The notes beneath the pieces were generated by a model. The model was not told the origin of the DNA. It saw nothing but the letters and a program-made list of their open reading frames with translations, and searched no databases. DNA of 64,000 nt, taken from positions 62,001-126,000 of the forward strand of contig VXQT01000002.1 in assembly GCA_009838915.1 (NCBI GenBank), given 5' to 3'. The first letter of the stretch is position 1. Every line of letters begins with the position of its first letter. Position numbers and translations under genes: made by a program. Below are positions 45,192 to 52,940 of the stretch, piece by piece. The stretch is from Chloroflexota bacterium. GTDB taxonomy: Bacteria > Chloroflexota > Dehalococcoidia > Bin125.

Positions 45192-45684
45192 ACAGTCTTC
45201 CGACAGCCCGCAAGAACTGAGCCACCTCGACACCGAGGGCCGCGCGCGCATGGTCGATGTCGGCGCCAAGGACGTCAGCGAGCGCCGCGCCGTCGCCGAG
45301 GGCCGTGTCCTGATGCAGCCTGAGACGCTCGACCTGATCCGCGACTCGGCCGTCAAGAAGGGCGACGTGCTGACGACCGCCGAGATCGCCGGGGTGATGG
45401 CCGCCAAGCGGACCCACGAGCTGATCCCGCTCTGCCATCCGCTGATGCTGAACTCGGTGCGGGTCGAACTCAGCCTGGTCGACGAGCCGCCCTCGGTCGC
45501 GATCCGCGCCGAGGTCCGCTGCTCGGGCAAGACCGGCGTCGAAATGGAAGCGCTGACCGCCGTCTCCGTCGCTGCGCTCACCGTCTATGACATGGCCAAG
45601 GCTGTCGATCGCGGCATGCGCATCGACGACGTCAGGCTGCGCGAAAAAGACGGCGGCCGCTCCGGCTCGGTACGCCTCGACTAG
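45181..45684 (+). CDS. moaC: Cyclic pyranopterin monophosphate synthase MoaC
   Basis: A 167-residue MoaC, which works after MoaA to make cPMP. Marks: [31 protein letters not shown] and [20 protein letters not shown] with the catalytic Lys in KAVDRG. TTG start, overlapping moaA by 11 nt. The stop is shared with the convergent TPR gene as CTAG. Other moa and moe genes are not in the window. Confidence 0.96.
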   Translation: MAAEQSSDSPQELSHLDTEGRARMVDVGAKDVSERRAVAEGRVLMQPETLDLIRDSAVKKGDVLTTAEIAGVMAAKRTHELIPLCHPLMLNSVRVELSLVDEPPSVAIRAEVRCSGKTGVEMEALTAVSVAALTVYDMAKAVDRGMRIDDVRLREKDGGRSGSVRLD

Positions 45685-46748
45685 CTCCCCGCGCCGACCA
45701 GCGACTCGAATGCCTGGTTGCCGCGCAGGCCGTCGAAGTGATCGTCGGTCCTCGCCGCTTCGGCGTAGCGCGGGTTGAGCTGGGTCGCCTGGCGCAGCGC
45801 CGCAACGGCGTCGTCGGCCTGGCCGAGCTTCGCCGCCGCAGAGGCCAGCCCGTAGTGCGCGCCGGGCTGATCCGGCTCCAGCCGCACCGCCGACTGGAAC
45901 GAGTCCAGCGCTTCCTGCGCGCGGTCTTCGTAGAGCAGCGTCAGACCCAGGTTGGTGTGCGCCGCACCGTCGTCGGGCCGCAGACGCAGCGCGTGACGGA
46001 AGTCGCCCTCGGCTGTGTCGAAGTCGCGTCCGAACAGCCGCAACAGCCCGCGATTGACGTAGATGTCCGGATCGTCCGGCGCCAGCTCGATCGCCCGCTC
46101 GTAGTCGTTGGCGGCTTCTTCGGTCCGGTCGAGCCGGACCAACGCGTTGGCCCGGTTGTAGTAGGCGGCGGCGGAGTTGGCGTCCAGGTCGATCGCCCGC
46201 GCGTACTGGTTCACGGCGGCGTCGTAGTTGCCGGCGCCGAAGTAGGCGTTGCCCTCGTCCAGATGCGAGGCGGCGCTGCGATCGGCGGGGATCGCCGGCG
46301 CCGCGTCCGCGGCCGGCGGCGGCTCGCTCGGCATGGCCGCTGCGGCCGGAGCCGGCTCGGGCGCGGCTGGGGGCGCCGCCGGTTGCGTCGCTGCCGGCGG
46401 CGTCGGCGCAGGCGGTGGCGGCGGCGCCGCGGCCGGCTGAGGCGGGGTCGGAGGCGCCGACGGCGCCCGCAGCGCGGATGGCGGGGTTGCCGGTCGGTTC
46501 GGCGTGGGGGACGGTGCGCTCGCTGCGAGGCCCGACGGCTCGCTGCCGCTCGCCTGCGCGATCTGCCGCGCCATGAGTTCGGCTTGCTCGCGGCGCGCGC
46601 GCTCGTTGCGCAGCTGCAGCTCAAGATGGTCGATCCGCTCCTCCGTCAGCTCGCGTTCGAGACGCTGCTGCGACTGCAACGCACGATAAATCCAAAGGAT
46701 TGCGGCCCAGGGCAAGAGGACGCGCAGTACGGTGGCGATGAATTGCAA
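45681..46748 (-). CDS. Membrane-anchored TPR protein
   Basis: A 355-residue protein. A TTG start preceded by GAGGAG leads to an N-terminal membrane anchor (about residues 3-22), a coiled-coil region ([20 protein letters not shown], about 28-60), a long Pro/Ala-rich linker (about 70-165) and six or so TPR repeats (about 170-355). TPR parts bind proteins; no enzymatic domain is seen. Probably a scaffold on the membrane. Upstream open frame to 46910 is unlikely coding. Confidence 0.78.
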   Translation of the reverse strand: MQFIATVLRVLLPWAAILWIYRALQSQQRLERELTEERIDHLELQLRNERARREQAELMARQIAQASGSEPSGLAASAPSPTPNRPATPPSALRAPSAPPTPPQPAAAPPPPPAPTPPAATQPAAPPAAPEPAPAAAAMPSEPPPAADAAPAIPADRSAASHLDEGNAYFGAGNYDAAVNQYARAIDLDANSAAAYYNRANALVRLDRTEEAANDYERAIELAPDDPDIYVNRGLLRLFGRDFDTAEGDFRHALRLRPDDGAAHTNLGLTLLYEDRAQEALDSFQSAVRLEPDQPGAHYGLASAAAKLGQADDAVAALRQATQLNPRYAEAARTDDHFDGLRGNQAFESLVGAGS

Positions 46749-46755
46749 GGCGGTT

Positions 46756-46761
46756 CTCCTC
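46756..46761 (-). promoter_or_regulatory. Ribosome binding site for a TTG start
   Basis: GAGGAG on the minus strand, 7 nt before TTG at 46748. It decides the start of the TPR gene, which has no useful ATG nearby. Confidence 0.7.
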
Positions 46762-46872
46762 AGCTCGGCGCGACCGCTGCTCCGGCGGAGCGCGCTTCCG
46801 GCATCAAGCGGGTTCTGGGTCCCGCACTTCGAAGTCTGCAGCTCCAGCGCCAAAACGTCTGTGGTTTCAGCA

Positions 46873-47304
46873 TTACGACGTCTGCTGTTCCAGCAGGTCG
46901 CTGACCGCATCGAGGCCGTTGACGGCCAGCGTCAATCGATCCTGCGCGGACAGCGCCTCCAGTTCCGCAAGCGTCTCGTCGCGCATCGATACCGGGTCCG
47001 TCGCACCCAGGATCGCCGCAGGTCCGTCGTCGTCGAACGAGAGCTGCAGCTCGCGCAGCGCGCCTTCTTCGGTCACGATCACGCAGCCGATGTTCTTGTC
47101 GCGCACGCCGTCCGGCTCAACTTCGACGCCCATCGTGAAAAACGCGCCGGGGAAGGGAGGGAACGGCCGCAGCTCCAGCGCCGCCTCGCGCAGCAGCGCT
47201 TCGACCTGCTCGGCCGCCGCCGACAGTGCTTCGTCTGCCAGTCGCTTGCGCATCTGCGTGCGCACGGTCCGCTGGGTCGCCGACGCTGAATCGGGATCGG
47301 ACAT
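46873..47304 (-). CDS. Protein of unknown function
   Basis: A 143-residue soluble protein. An Arg-rich helix region (RTVRTQMRKRLADEAL) is followed by an alpha/beta part with PFPGAFFTMGVEVEPDGV and NIGCVIVTEEG, and by an acidic C-terminal helix. No family recognised. It may be co-transcribed with the TPR gene 124 bp downstream. An 18-bp palindrome lies 33 bp upstream of its start. Confidence 0.65.
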   Translation of the reverse strand: MSDPDSASATQRTVRTQMRKRLADEALSAAAEQVEALLREAALELRPFPPFPGAFFTMGVEVEPDGVRDKNIGCVIVTEEGALRELQLSFDDDGPAAILGATDPVSMRDETLAELEALSAQDRLTLAVNGLDAVSDLLEQQTS

Positions 47305-47337
47305 GTTGCTCGCTCGTCCGGTCGGTGCGGCTCAATC

Positions 47338-47355
47338 ATTTCAGCTCGCTGAAAT
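47338..47355. promoter_or_regulatory. 18-bp palindrome in a divergent intergenic region (possible operator)
   Basis: ATTTCAGC (47338-47345), 2-bp spacer, GCTGAAAT (47348-47355), perfect arms. It lies between two divergent genes (starts at 47304 and 47490). A minus-strand TATACT at 47359-47364 lies 3 bp away, so a repressor or activator bound here could control transcription of the 46873-47304 gene. The protein that binds it is unknown. Confidence 0.55.
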
Positions 47356-47489
47356 ATGAGTATACGCAGCGTCCGGCTCAGGGGCCGTCAGCCAGGCGAC
47401 TCCGCCCGTGCGCGCGAGCCTCAGTCGGACAAGTGGCTACGATAATCGAGGGACGGGCGCACGATGAGGTCGACGCATTGGACACATGG

Positions 47490-49868
47490 ATGACCCACGC
47501 GACACCCGAAGACGGGCATGTTCCAGGCCAGATATGGAGTTCGCAGCTCCGAGTCGTGGCAGGCCGCGCGGTTGATGACGCGCCCCAGGTGGGCTTCGCC
47601 GAACAGGTCGACCAGGTCGGCCGCGTCGTCCGACTCTCGATCCTGGCCGAGCCAGCCTCAGACGGCGCCGACGCGTTCATGGATCAGTTTGTGCGGCGGA
47701 TTGGCGAACTGTTCGACCCGGCCGCCCGCTCGCTGACCGGCGCGCTCAGGATCGCCGTGGACACAGCGCACGAAGAACTGCGCAGCTGGAACCGGCAACG
47801 GTTGCCCCAGGAACACGCGATGTACGGACTCTCGTGCCTGATCCAGCGTGCCGATCAGTCCGCCGTGCTCGGCCAGTGCGGCCCGTCGGCGGCGCTGCTC
47901 GCCGGCTCCGCCGGGCCGGCCGATCTGCGGCGATTGAGCTTTCACGCCCACACCTCCGCCGCCTCCATCCAGGGCGAGGACCCGGTCGCGTCGCCGATCG
48001 GCGCCGACGCCCCGCTCTCGCTGGAGTTCGCCGCCGCCCCCGACGCCGGTCCCGGCTGGGCGCTACTGGTCACCTCGAACGCCGCTTCGCTGTTCGAGCC
48101 CGAAACGCGCGTCGCACTGAGCCGCCTCTCGGTCGAGCAGACGTTGCCTCACCTGTACCCGATTATCCTGCACTTACGCGACGCCGCCGCGCTCGCCGTG
48201 GGCTCGGCCGCGCCGATCAGCCCGACCAACCGGCCGAGCTCGGCCGGTTCGTCCAGGCCGAGCGATGAGGCGGAGCACGCTACCACGCCAGAACCCGAGG
48301 CGGCCGCCGATCTGGATCCCGCGGTCGAGGCGCAGCCGCCTGCCCGGCCGACCCCAACCGATCACGTATACAGCGGCGAACGCGCGCAAGACCCAGCCGA
48401 CCGAGCGCAGACAGGGGCGCCGCGCCTGTCCCAGCCTCGGCCCGTCGCACCCGCGGCGCTGCGCTTCGATCCGGCGCCGTTCGCCGAACTCGAAGCCGTC
48501 GGCTGGCCGGTCAATCCCTTTGCCATAGCCAATGTCCAACGTCTGGAAGGCGTGCTCCCCCGCATCGTGCTGCCGCCTGGACCGCTCCGCCAGCCGATTC
48601 TGGATCTGCGACGCGCCCTGCCCTCGCTGGGCGAGGACCGGGGCGAACCGAGTCTCCAGCGGCCCGAGATCCGCCCGTCCGCGCCGATCTCGCGGGGCGC
48701 CTCGGCACGACGTGTCGCAGTTGCCCTGACGGCCATGATCGCGCTGCTGGTTGGCGTCGCTGCCGTTCTCCTCGGGCCGTCGCTCTGGCGCTCCGACGAC
48801 GACCAGTTCCGTTCGCACGTCGAACGCGCCCGCAACGGGCTCGCCGCCTCCGAGTTGTCCGTCACGACCGAGGGCGCGCGGCTCGCCTTGCAGGACGCCC
48901 GCCTGGAAGTGGAAGCAGCGCTCGATCTCAACCCGCTCGCGCCTGAAGCGCTACAACTGCGCGAGGAGATCGAGGCCGTGCTCGGTGAACTCATCCTCGT
49001 CCAGTCCGCCGGCGAGCTGAGCACGCTCGTCGATCTCTCAGGATTCGGTCCCGCGATTGCGCTTGGGCCGGTACGCGCTGGCGGCGGCCGCAGCTTCGTC
49101 CTCGACGACGCGGGCGGCCGTGTGTTTGCCATTGGCAGCGAGGGAACCGCGCAGGTGATTTTTCTGGAAGGAGAGTCACTCGGGCTCGGCAGCCGGTTGC
49201 TCGCCGGTCGACCGATCTCCATCGCCTGGCAGCCCCGCCAGCCCAACGCCGTCGACGGCCTGCCGGCGAGCGACGGACTCTGGATTCTCGACTCGAACGC
49301 GCGGCTCTTCCGCTGGACTGAATCGGGTGTGCTGCTCGTGCCTATCCCGCAGCTCGACCGGCTCGGTTCAGTGGATGCCATCGCGGCGACTGCCGGGAGC
49401 GTCTTCCTGCTCGATCAGTCCGGCGGCGCCGTCTGGCGCTTCGCGGTCGCACGCGACGAGCTGGGTGAGCCGGCCCGCGCCGTGGGACGCACCGACCTGC
49501 TCAATGCGTCCGAGTTTCAGGCCAGCGTGAACGCCGAGGGCATCGTCGAGTTCCTGGTCGCTTCGAGTGACGGTCGCCTGCGCCGCTTCCGCGGCAACGA
49601 TGAGCTGCCGCTCGCACTCGACCTGCAGCGTGGACTGCTCGCGCCGGCCTCCATCTCGCTCGGCTCCGAGTCGGGACTGATCTACGTCGTCGACCGCGGC
49701 CGCGGCCGGATCGTGGCGGTTGGCGCCGAGGGCTCGGTGATCAGCCAGGTGCAGTCGCCGGAAATCGCCGAGCTGCGCGGCGCATGGGTCGACGAGTCCA
49801 GCGGGCAGATTATCTACGTCCTGCCCGACACGCTGCTCGTCGGCCGCCTGCCCTCCGGCCAGGAGTGA
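47490..49868 (+). CDS. Membrane protein with PP2C-like cytosolic domain and beta-propeller outer domain
   Basis: A 792-residue protein. The N-terminal 240 residues look like a PP2C-type fold (AMYGLSCLIQ, AVLGQCGPSAALLAG), but the metal-binding Asp residues are not recognisable. A Pro/Glu-rich linker follows, then one membrane helix (about 407-428), a coiled stretch, and an outer domain of repeated blades (about 480-790; for instance GGGRSFVLDD, GLWILDSNARLF, GAVWRFAV, GLIYVVDRGRGRI). ATG 47490 was chosen; TTG 47478, with GAGG upstream, would add four residues. A sensor or scaffold coupling outside to inside is likely; no activity can be assigned. Confidence 0.7.
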   Translation: MTHATPEDGHVPGQIWSSQLRVVAGRAVDDAPQVGFAEQVDQVGRVVRLSILAEPASDGADAFMDQFVRRIGELFDPAARSLTGALRIAVDTAHEELRSWNRQRLPQEHAMYGLSCLIQRADQSAVLGQCGPSAALLAGSAGPADLRRLSFHAHTSAASIQGEDPVASPIGADAPLSLEFAAAPDAGPGWALLVTSNAASLFEPETRVALSRLSVEQTLPHLYPIILHLRDAAALAVGSAAPISPTNRPSSAGSSRPSDEAEHATTPEPEAAADLDPAVEAQPPARPTPTDHVYSGERAQDPADRAQTGAPRLSQPRPVAPAALRFDPAPFAELEAVGWPVNPFAIANVQRLEGVLPRIVLPPGPLRQPILDLRRALPSLGEDRGEPSLQRPEIRPSAPISRGASARRVAVALTAMIALLVGVAAVLLGPSLWRSDDDQFRSHVERARNGLAASELSVTTEGARLALQDARLEVEAALDLNPLAPEALQLREEIEAVLGELILVQSAGELSTLVDLSGFGPAIALGPVRAGGGRSFVLDDAGGRVFAIGSEGTAQVIFLEGESLGLGSRLLAGRPISIAWQPRQPNAVDGLPASDGLWILDSNARLFRWTESGVLLVPIPQLDRLGSVDAIAATAGSVFLLDQSGGAVWRFAVARDELGEPARAVGRTDLLNASEFQASVNAEGIVEFLVASSDGRLRRFRGNDELPLALDLQRGLLAPASISLGSESGLIYVVDRGRGRIVAVGAEGSVISQVQSPEIAELRGAWVDESSGQIIYVLPDTLLVGRLPSGQE

Positions 49869-49961
49869 CCGCCTCTGCGCCGACCCTGAGTGGCGCGATA
49901 GGCTGACCCCTGCCGACCTCTGCTGATCTGCGCGCTGCAATGTCTTGAAACGAGGAACCGG

Positions 49962-51002
49962 ATGAGCTTTCGCGTGTTGGCCCTCGAATCATCCTGCGAT
50001 GAGTTCGCCGGAGCCGTGATCGAGGACGGAATCGAGGTGCTCGCCTCGGTCGTCGCCTCGCAAGCCGAGATCCACGCCCGCTACGGCGGTGTCGTCCCCG
50101 AGGTCGCCGGCCGCGAACACCTGCGCAACCTCGCCCCGGTCATGCAGGCCACGCTGGAATCGGCCGGCCTCGACTGGGACGACCTCGACGCGATCGCGGT
50201 CACTCAGGGCCCCGGGCTCGGCGGCTCACTGTTGGTTGGTGTCAACGCCGCCAAGGCCGCCGCCTGGGCGCGTGGACTGCCGCTGATCCCCGTCCACCAC
50301 ATCGCCGGACATCTCTACGCCAACTGGCTGCGCCCCGCCCGCGACGAATGGGACGACGCGCCGCCGCCCTTCCCGCTCGTCGCGCTGGTCGTCTCCGGTG
50401 GACACACCGAACTCTTCTGGATGCAGGACCACGAGCGCGTCGAGCGGATCGGCCAGACCCGCGACGACGCGGCCGGCGAAGCCTTCGACAAGGTCGGCCG
50501 CCTGCTGGGCCTGCCCTTTCCCGGCGGACCCGAAATCGAGCGGGCCGCCGGGCGAGCCTCACCGGAGCGCATCGCCGCGCTCGATCCGCTGCCCCGCGCC
50601 TGGCTGCCCGGCACGCACGATTTCTCCTTCTCCGGTCTCAAGACCGCGGTGCTCAACCGCGTTCGTCGAGCCGAGGCTGCCGGGCAAGAGATCGACGTGC
50701 CCGCGATGGCCGCGCGGTTCCAGGAGTCAGTCACCGATGTGCTGGCAGAGAAGACCGCCCTCGCCGCCGAGTCGCTTGGCGCCGCCTGCGTCGTCGTGGC
50801 CGGCGGCGTCGCTGCCAACAGCGCGTTGCGGGAAGCCCTGCGTAGTCGCTGCGCCGTGCCGGTCCGAGTGCCCCCGCCCAGGCTCTGCACCGACAACGCC
50901 GCCATGATCGGCGCCGCCGCCTGTTATCGCCAGACCCGCGCGCCGCTCGACATCGACGTCTTTTCCACCTCCGGTGCCGAGGTGTTCTCGGCCGACAGCT
51001 AA
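49962..51002 (+). CDS. tsaD: tRNA N6-threonylcarbamoyladenosine synthase subunit TsaD
   Basis: A 346-residue TsaD (Kae1/Qri7 family), which with TsaB and TsaE forms t6A at A37 of ANN-decoding tRNAs. Marks: ALESSCDEFAGAV, VVPEVAGREH, GPGLGGSLLVG, HHIAGHLYANW with the two metal His, LVVSGGHTELF, FPGGPEIERAAG, FSFSGLKTAVL and CTDNAAMIGAA. GAGGAACCGG precedes the ATG. TsaB and TsaE are not adjacent. Confidence 0.96.
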   Translation: MSFRVLALESSCDEFAGAVIEDGIEVLASVVASQAEIHARYGGVVPEVAGREHLRNLAPVMQATLESAGLDWDDLDAIAVTQGPGLGGSLLVGVNAAKAAAWARGLPLIPVHHIAGHLYANWLRPARDEWDDAPPPFPLVALVVSGGHTELFWMQDHERVERIGQTRDDAAGEAFDKVGRLLGLPFPGGPEIERAAGRASPERIAALDPLPRAWLPGTHDFSFSGLKTAVLNRVRRAEAAGQEIDVPAMAARFQESVTDVLAEKTALAAESLGAACVVVAGGVAANSALREALRSRCAVPVRVPPPRLCTDNAAMIGAAACYRQTRAPLDIDVFSTSGAEVFSADS

Positions 51003-51036
51003 TCGGCTCGGTTCGTTCGAGGCGCCTGAGCCGTCG

Positions 51037-52218
51037 TTACGGCCCACGCCCACCGCCCCTCCTCCGCGCGAGAACGCCGATCGGGCAGATGGCGCAGGCC
51101 CATTGGCGACAGCGCGTCTGTTCCAGTTCGAGCAGCGCCTGCGTCTCGGGATGCCGCCAGCGCAGCTCCCCGCCCATTCGCTCGCGCAGTTCATCCGTGC
51201 GTCGGTAGCGAACCCCGGGCAGCTCGAGCCAGCGCTCCCAGGCGCCGGTCAAGGGATAGACCGCGTCGGCCAGGAGTTGCGTCGCCCGCCCGGCGCCCAG
51301 CAAGCCTTCGATCCGCAGTTCGTCCACCGCCGCAGCGCGGGGCAATCCGGCCAGCCGCTCGAACGAGGCCTGCGGGGCCGCGCCTCCCGTGCTCCAACGT
51401 CCGATCAGCGTCTCCAGCGCACGGGCCAGACCGTCGGCCGAGCCCATCGCACCGCGCCCGCGCCGCCACCCGTCCGGGGCCGTTCGCAGCCGCTCCAAAT
51501 GCACTTCCGCCCACGACTCTCGTCCGGCGAGCGCCGTGCGCGCCGCGGCGAGAGCGCGGTCGGCGTTGTGCGGCTGCCCCAGCGCCCGCGCCGTAGCCAG
51601 CACCGCCCGTCGGTCACCCGCTTCGCCCGGGCCCTCGGACGGCTCCAGCGCTCCCAGCTCGCGCCGCTTGCGTTGGAACCGCCGCGCGGCGATCCGCCGC
51701 AGCCGCGCCTCAACTGCGAGTCTGCCCGACCGCGCAACAATCGACTCGCAGGGCAGCCGTCTCGCCGCCTCACCCTCGCTGCCTGTTTCCAAGTCCGGCA
51801 GCGGCACGGCCGAGGGCACGCGAGGGTCGCCCCCCTCGTCCCCGCGGCTCGGTCCGGTCTGTTCGACGACGTGCAGCAGAATGTCGGCGTAGGCCGCGTC
51901 CTCCGCATGTCCATGCTGCAGCCAGGCGCTGGGCCGCAGGTGCAGCTCGACATCGCCGCGCCGCGCGCGGCCTCCTGCGTCAAGTATCTGCGCGCCGTGG
52001 AAGTCCGGCCCCGGACCATGATTCCAGCGGCCCGGGGCGATCACCCGGACCGGTGCGCCGTGGGCCGCGGCTCCGCGCACGCGGTCCGGGTAGAGAAACG
52101 GGGTGGGCCAACGCGACTCGGCCCAGCGCCGCTGCAGCGCCTGTTCGCCGCGCTCCGCCGCTGGGCCGCGCGGCCCCGGCTCCAAGTCACTGCTCCACTC
52201 AGCCTCAGGTCTGCCCAT
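51037..52218 (-). CDS. DUF2851 family protein
   Basis: A 393-residue protein matching DUF2851: RVIAPGRWNHGPGPDFHGAQ, then RRGDVELHLRPSAWLQHGH and YADILLHVV, and the C-terminal CPIGVLARR. The function of the family is unknown; the His-rich pattern resembles a nuclease or metal-binding fold but this is not shown. Overlaps the upstream XRE gene by 14 nt. Confidence 0.85.
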   Translation of the reverse strand: MGRPEAEWSSDLEPGPRGPAAERGEQALQRRWAESRWPTPFLYPDRVRGAAAHGAPVRVIAPGRWNHGPGPDFHGAQILDAGGRARRGDVELHLRPSAWLQHGHAEDAAYADILLHVVEQTGPSRGDEGGDPRVPSAVPLPDLETGSEGEAARRLPCESIVARSGRLAVEARLRRIAARRFQRKRRELGALEPSEGPGEAGDRRAVLATARALGQPHNADRALAAARTALAGRESWAEVHLERLRTAPDGWRRGRGAMGSADGLARALETLIGRWSTGGAAPQASFERLAGLPRAAAVDELRIEGLLGAGRATQLLADAVYPLTGAWERWLELPGVRYRRTDELRERMGGELRWRHPETQALLELEQTRCRQWACAICPIGVLARRRGGGRGP

Positions 52219-52504
52219 CGCCCTCGTCCTCGTCCTCGCCCTCGTTCAGGTCCTCGTCCAGGTCCGACGCAGGGTCACCCGGCTGGAACGGAAACGCCAC
52301 ATCCTCGGCGACTCGGGTCAGCAGCCGCGCCGCCGTGCCGCGCGGCACGTAGGCGCCTCGTTCCCACTCCGAAACGGTCTGTTGGCGGGCGTTCAGCTCC
52401 TCGGCCAGCGCTTGCTGGCTCAGTCCCGCATGGCGCCGCAGCTGTCGAATCGTCTCGGCGTCCCAGGTCTCGTCACGGCGCTGCCGGTCCTCGCTGACAT
52501 CCAC
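52205..52504 (-). CDS. XRE-family helix-turn-helix regulator
   Basis: A 99-residue protein from GTG 52504 (113 from ATG 52546). The HTH covers about residues 15-65: IRQLRRHAGLSQQALAEELN followed by RQQTVSEWERG, a typical XRE recognition helix. An acidic tail ends it (DLDEDLNEGEDEDE). A perfect 8+4+8 palindrome at 52525-52544 lies directly upstream of the GTG start, or overlaps the ATG start, so autorepression is likely. It overlaps the DUF2851 gene, which it may control. Confidence 0.85.
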   Translation of the reverse strand: MDVSEDRQRRDETWDAETIRQLRRHAGLSQQALAEELNARQQTVSEWERGAYVPRGTAARLLTRVAEDVAFPFQPGDPASDLDEDLNEGEDEDEGDGQT

Positions 52505-52524
52505 TGCACATTTCCCCGCTCTCG

Positions 52525-52544
52525 GATACACGGTAGCGTGTATC
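52525..52544. promoter_or_regulatory. Palindromic operator at the XRE regulator gene
   Basis: GATACACG (52525-52532), 4-bp spacer, CGTGTATC (52537-52544), perfect arms. Its place, 20-40 bp before the GTG start of an XRE regulator, is typical for a self-operator. It lies 79 bp from the divergent rpoB promoter. Confidence 0.65.
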
Positions 52545-52622
52545 ATTGCCCGTCACAAGCCCCCACTTGGCTCGTGCGGCTGAAATCTCGCCGGGATTTG
52601 GCAGCATTCCGTCGGATCGACA

Positions 52623-52651
52623 TTGACGCAGCCGATGCCCGCGCATACGAT
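52623..52651 (+). promoter_or_regulatory. Sigma70-type promoter of rpoBC
   Basis: TTGACG (52623-52628), 17-bp spacer, TACGAT (52646-52651). The expected start of transcription is near 52658. The same -10 box as at hrcA. rpoBC thus has its own promoter rather than reading from rplJL. Confidence 0.75.
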
Positions 52652-52940
52652 GGGGTTTCAACCTATGCCCCAGAACGTCACGGCACCTGCAAGTTGCGCG
52701 CTGGCCCGGCTTCGGCGGTCTTCCGACACGCGTCGCCGGCCGAACCTTCGGCGCGCGCCTGCGGCGCATTCAGGCTAGCGGCGCTCGGCTCTACTGCCGC
52801 TGCCGCCGCCGCGCCCCGATGCGCCGCCGTTGACGTGCTGGCATGCCGACTCGCTCCTGCGCCACGCACCAGGGGCGGCACGCGCACACTTCCCGGTCCG
52901 CGCACAGGCGCGGCCGGCAGGCCACCAAGGAGGATCGCTG
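52652..52940 (+). other. Long rpoB 5' leader
   Basis: About 280 nt between the likely transcription start and the rpoB ATG. Very GC-rich, with short self-complementary stretches such as GGCGCGCGCC. No convincing ORF or known riboswitch was seen. AAGGAGG at 52927-52933 is the ribosome binding site. It could carry an attenuation or autoregulatory structure, as rpoB leaders often do; nothing here proves it. Confidence 0.5.

Noticed and set aside
46249-46440. Gly/Ala-rich repeat-like frame on the plus strand
   Set aside because: It is the complement of the Pro/Ala-rich linker of the TPR protein, not a separate repeat or gene.
52473-52769. 98-residue minus-strand frame upstream of the XRE gene
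   Set aside because: Very Arg/Pro-rich, overlaps the regulator in another frame and crosses the rpoB promoter.
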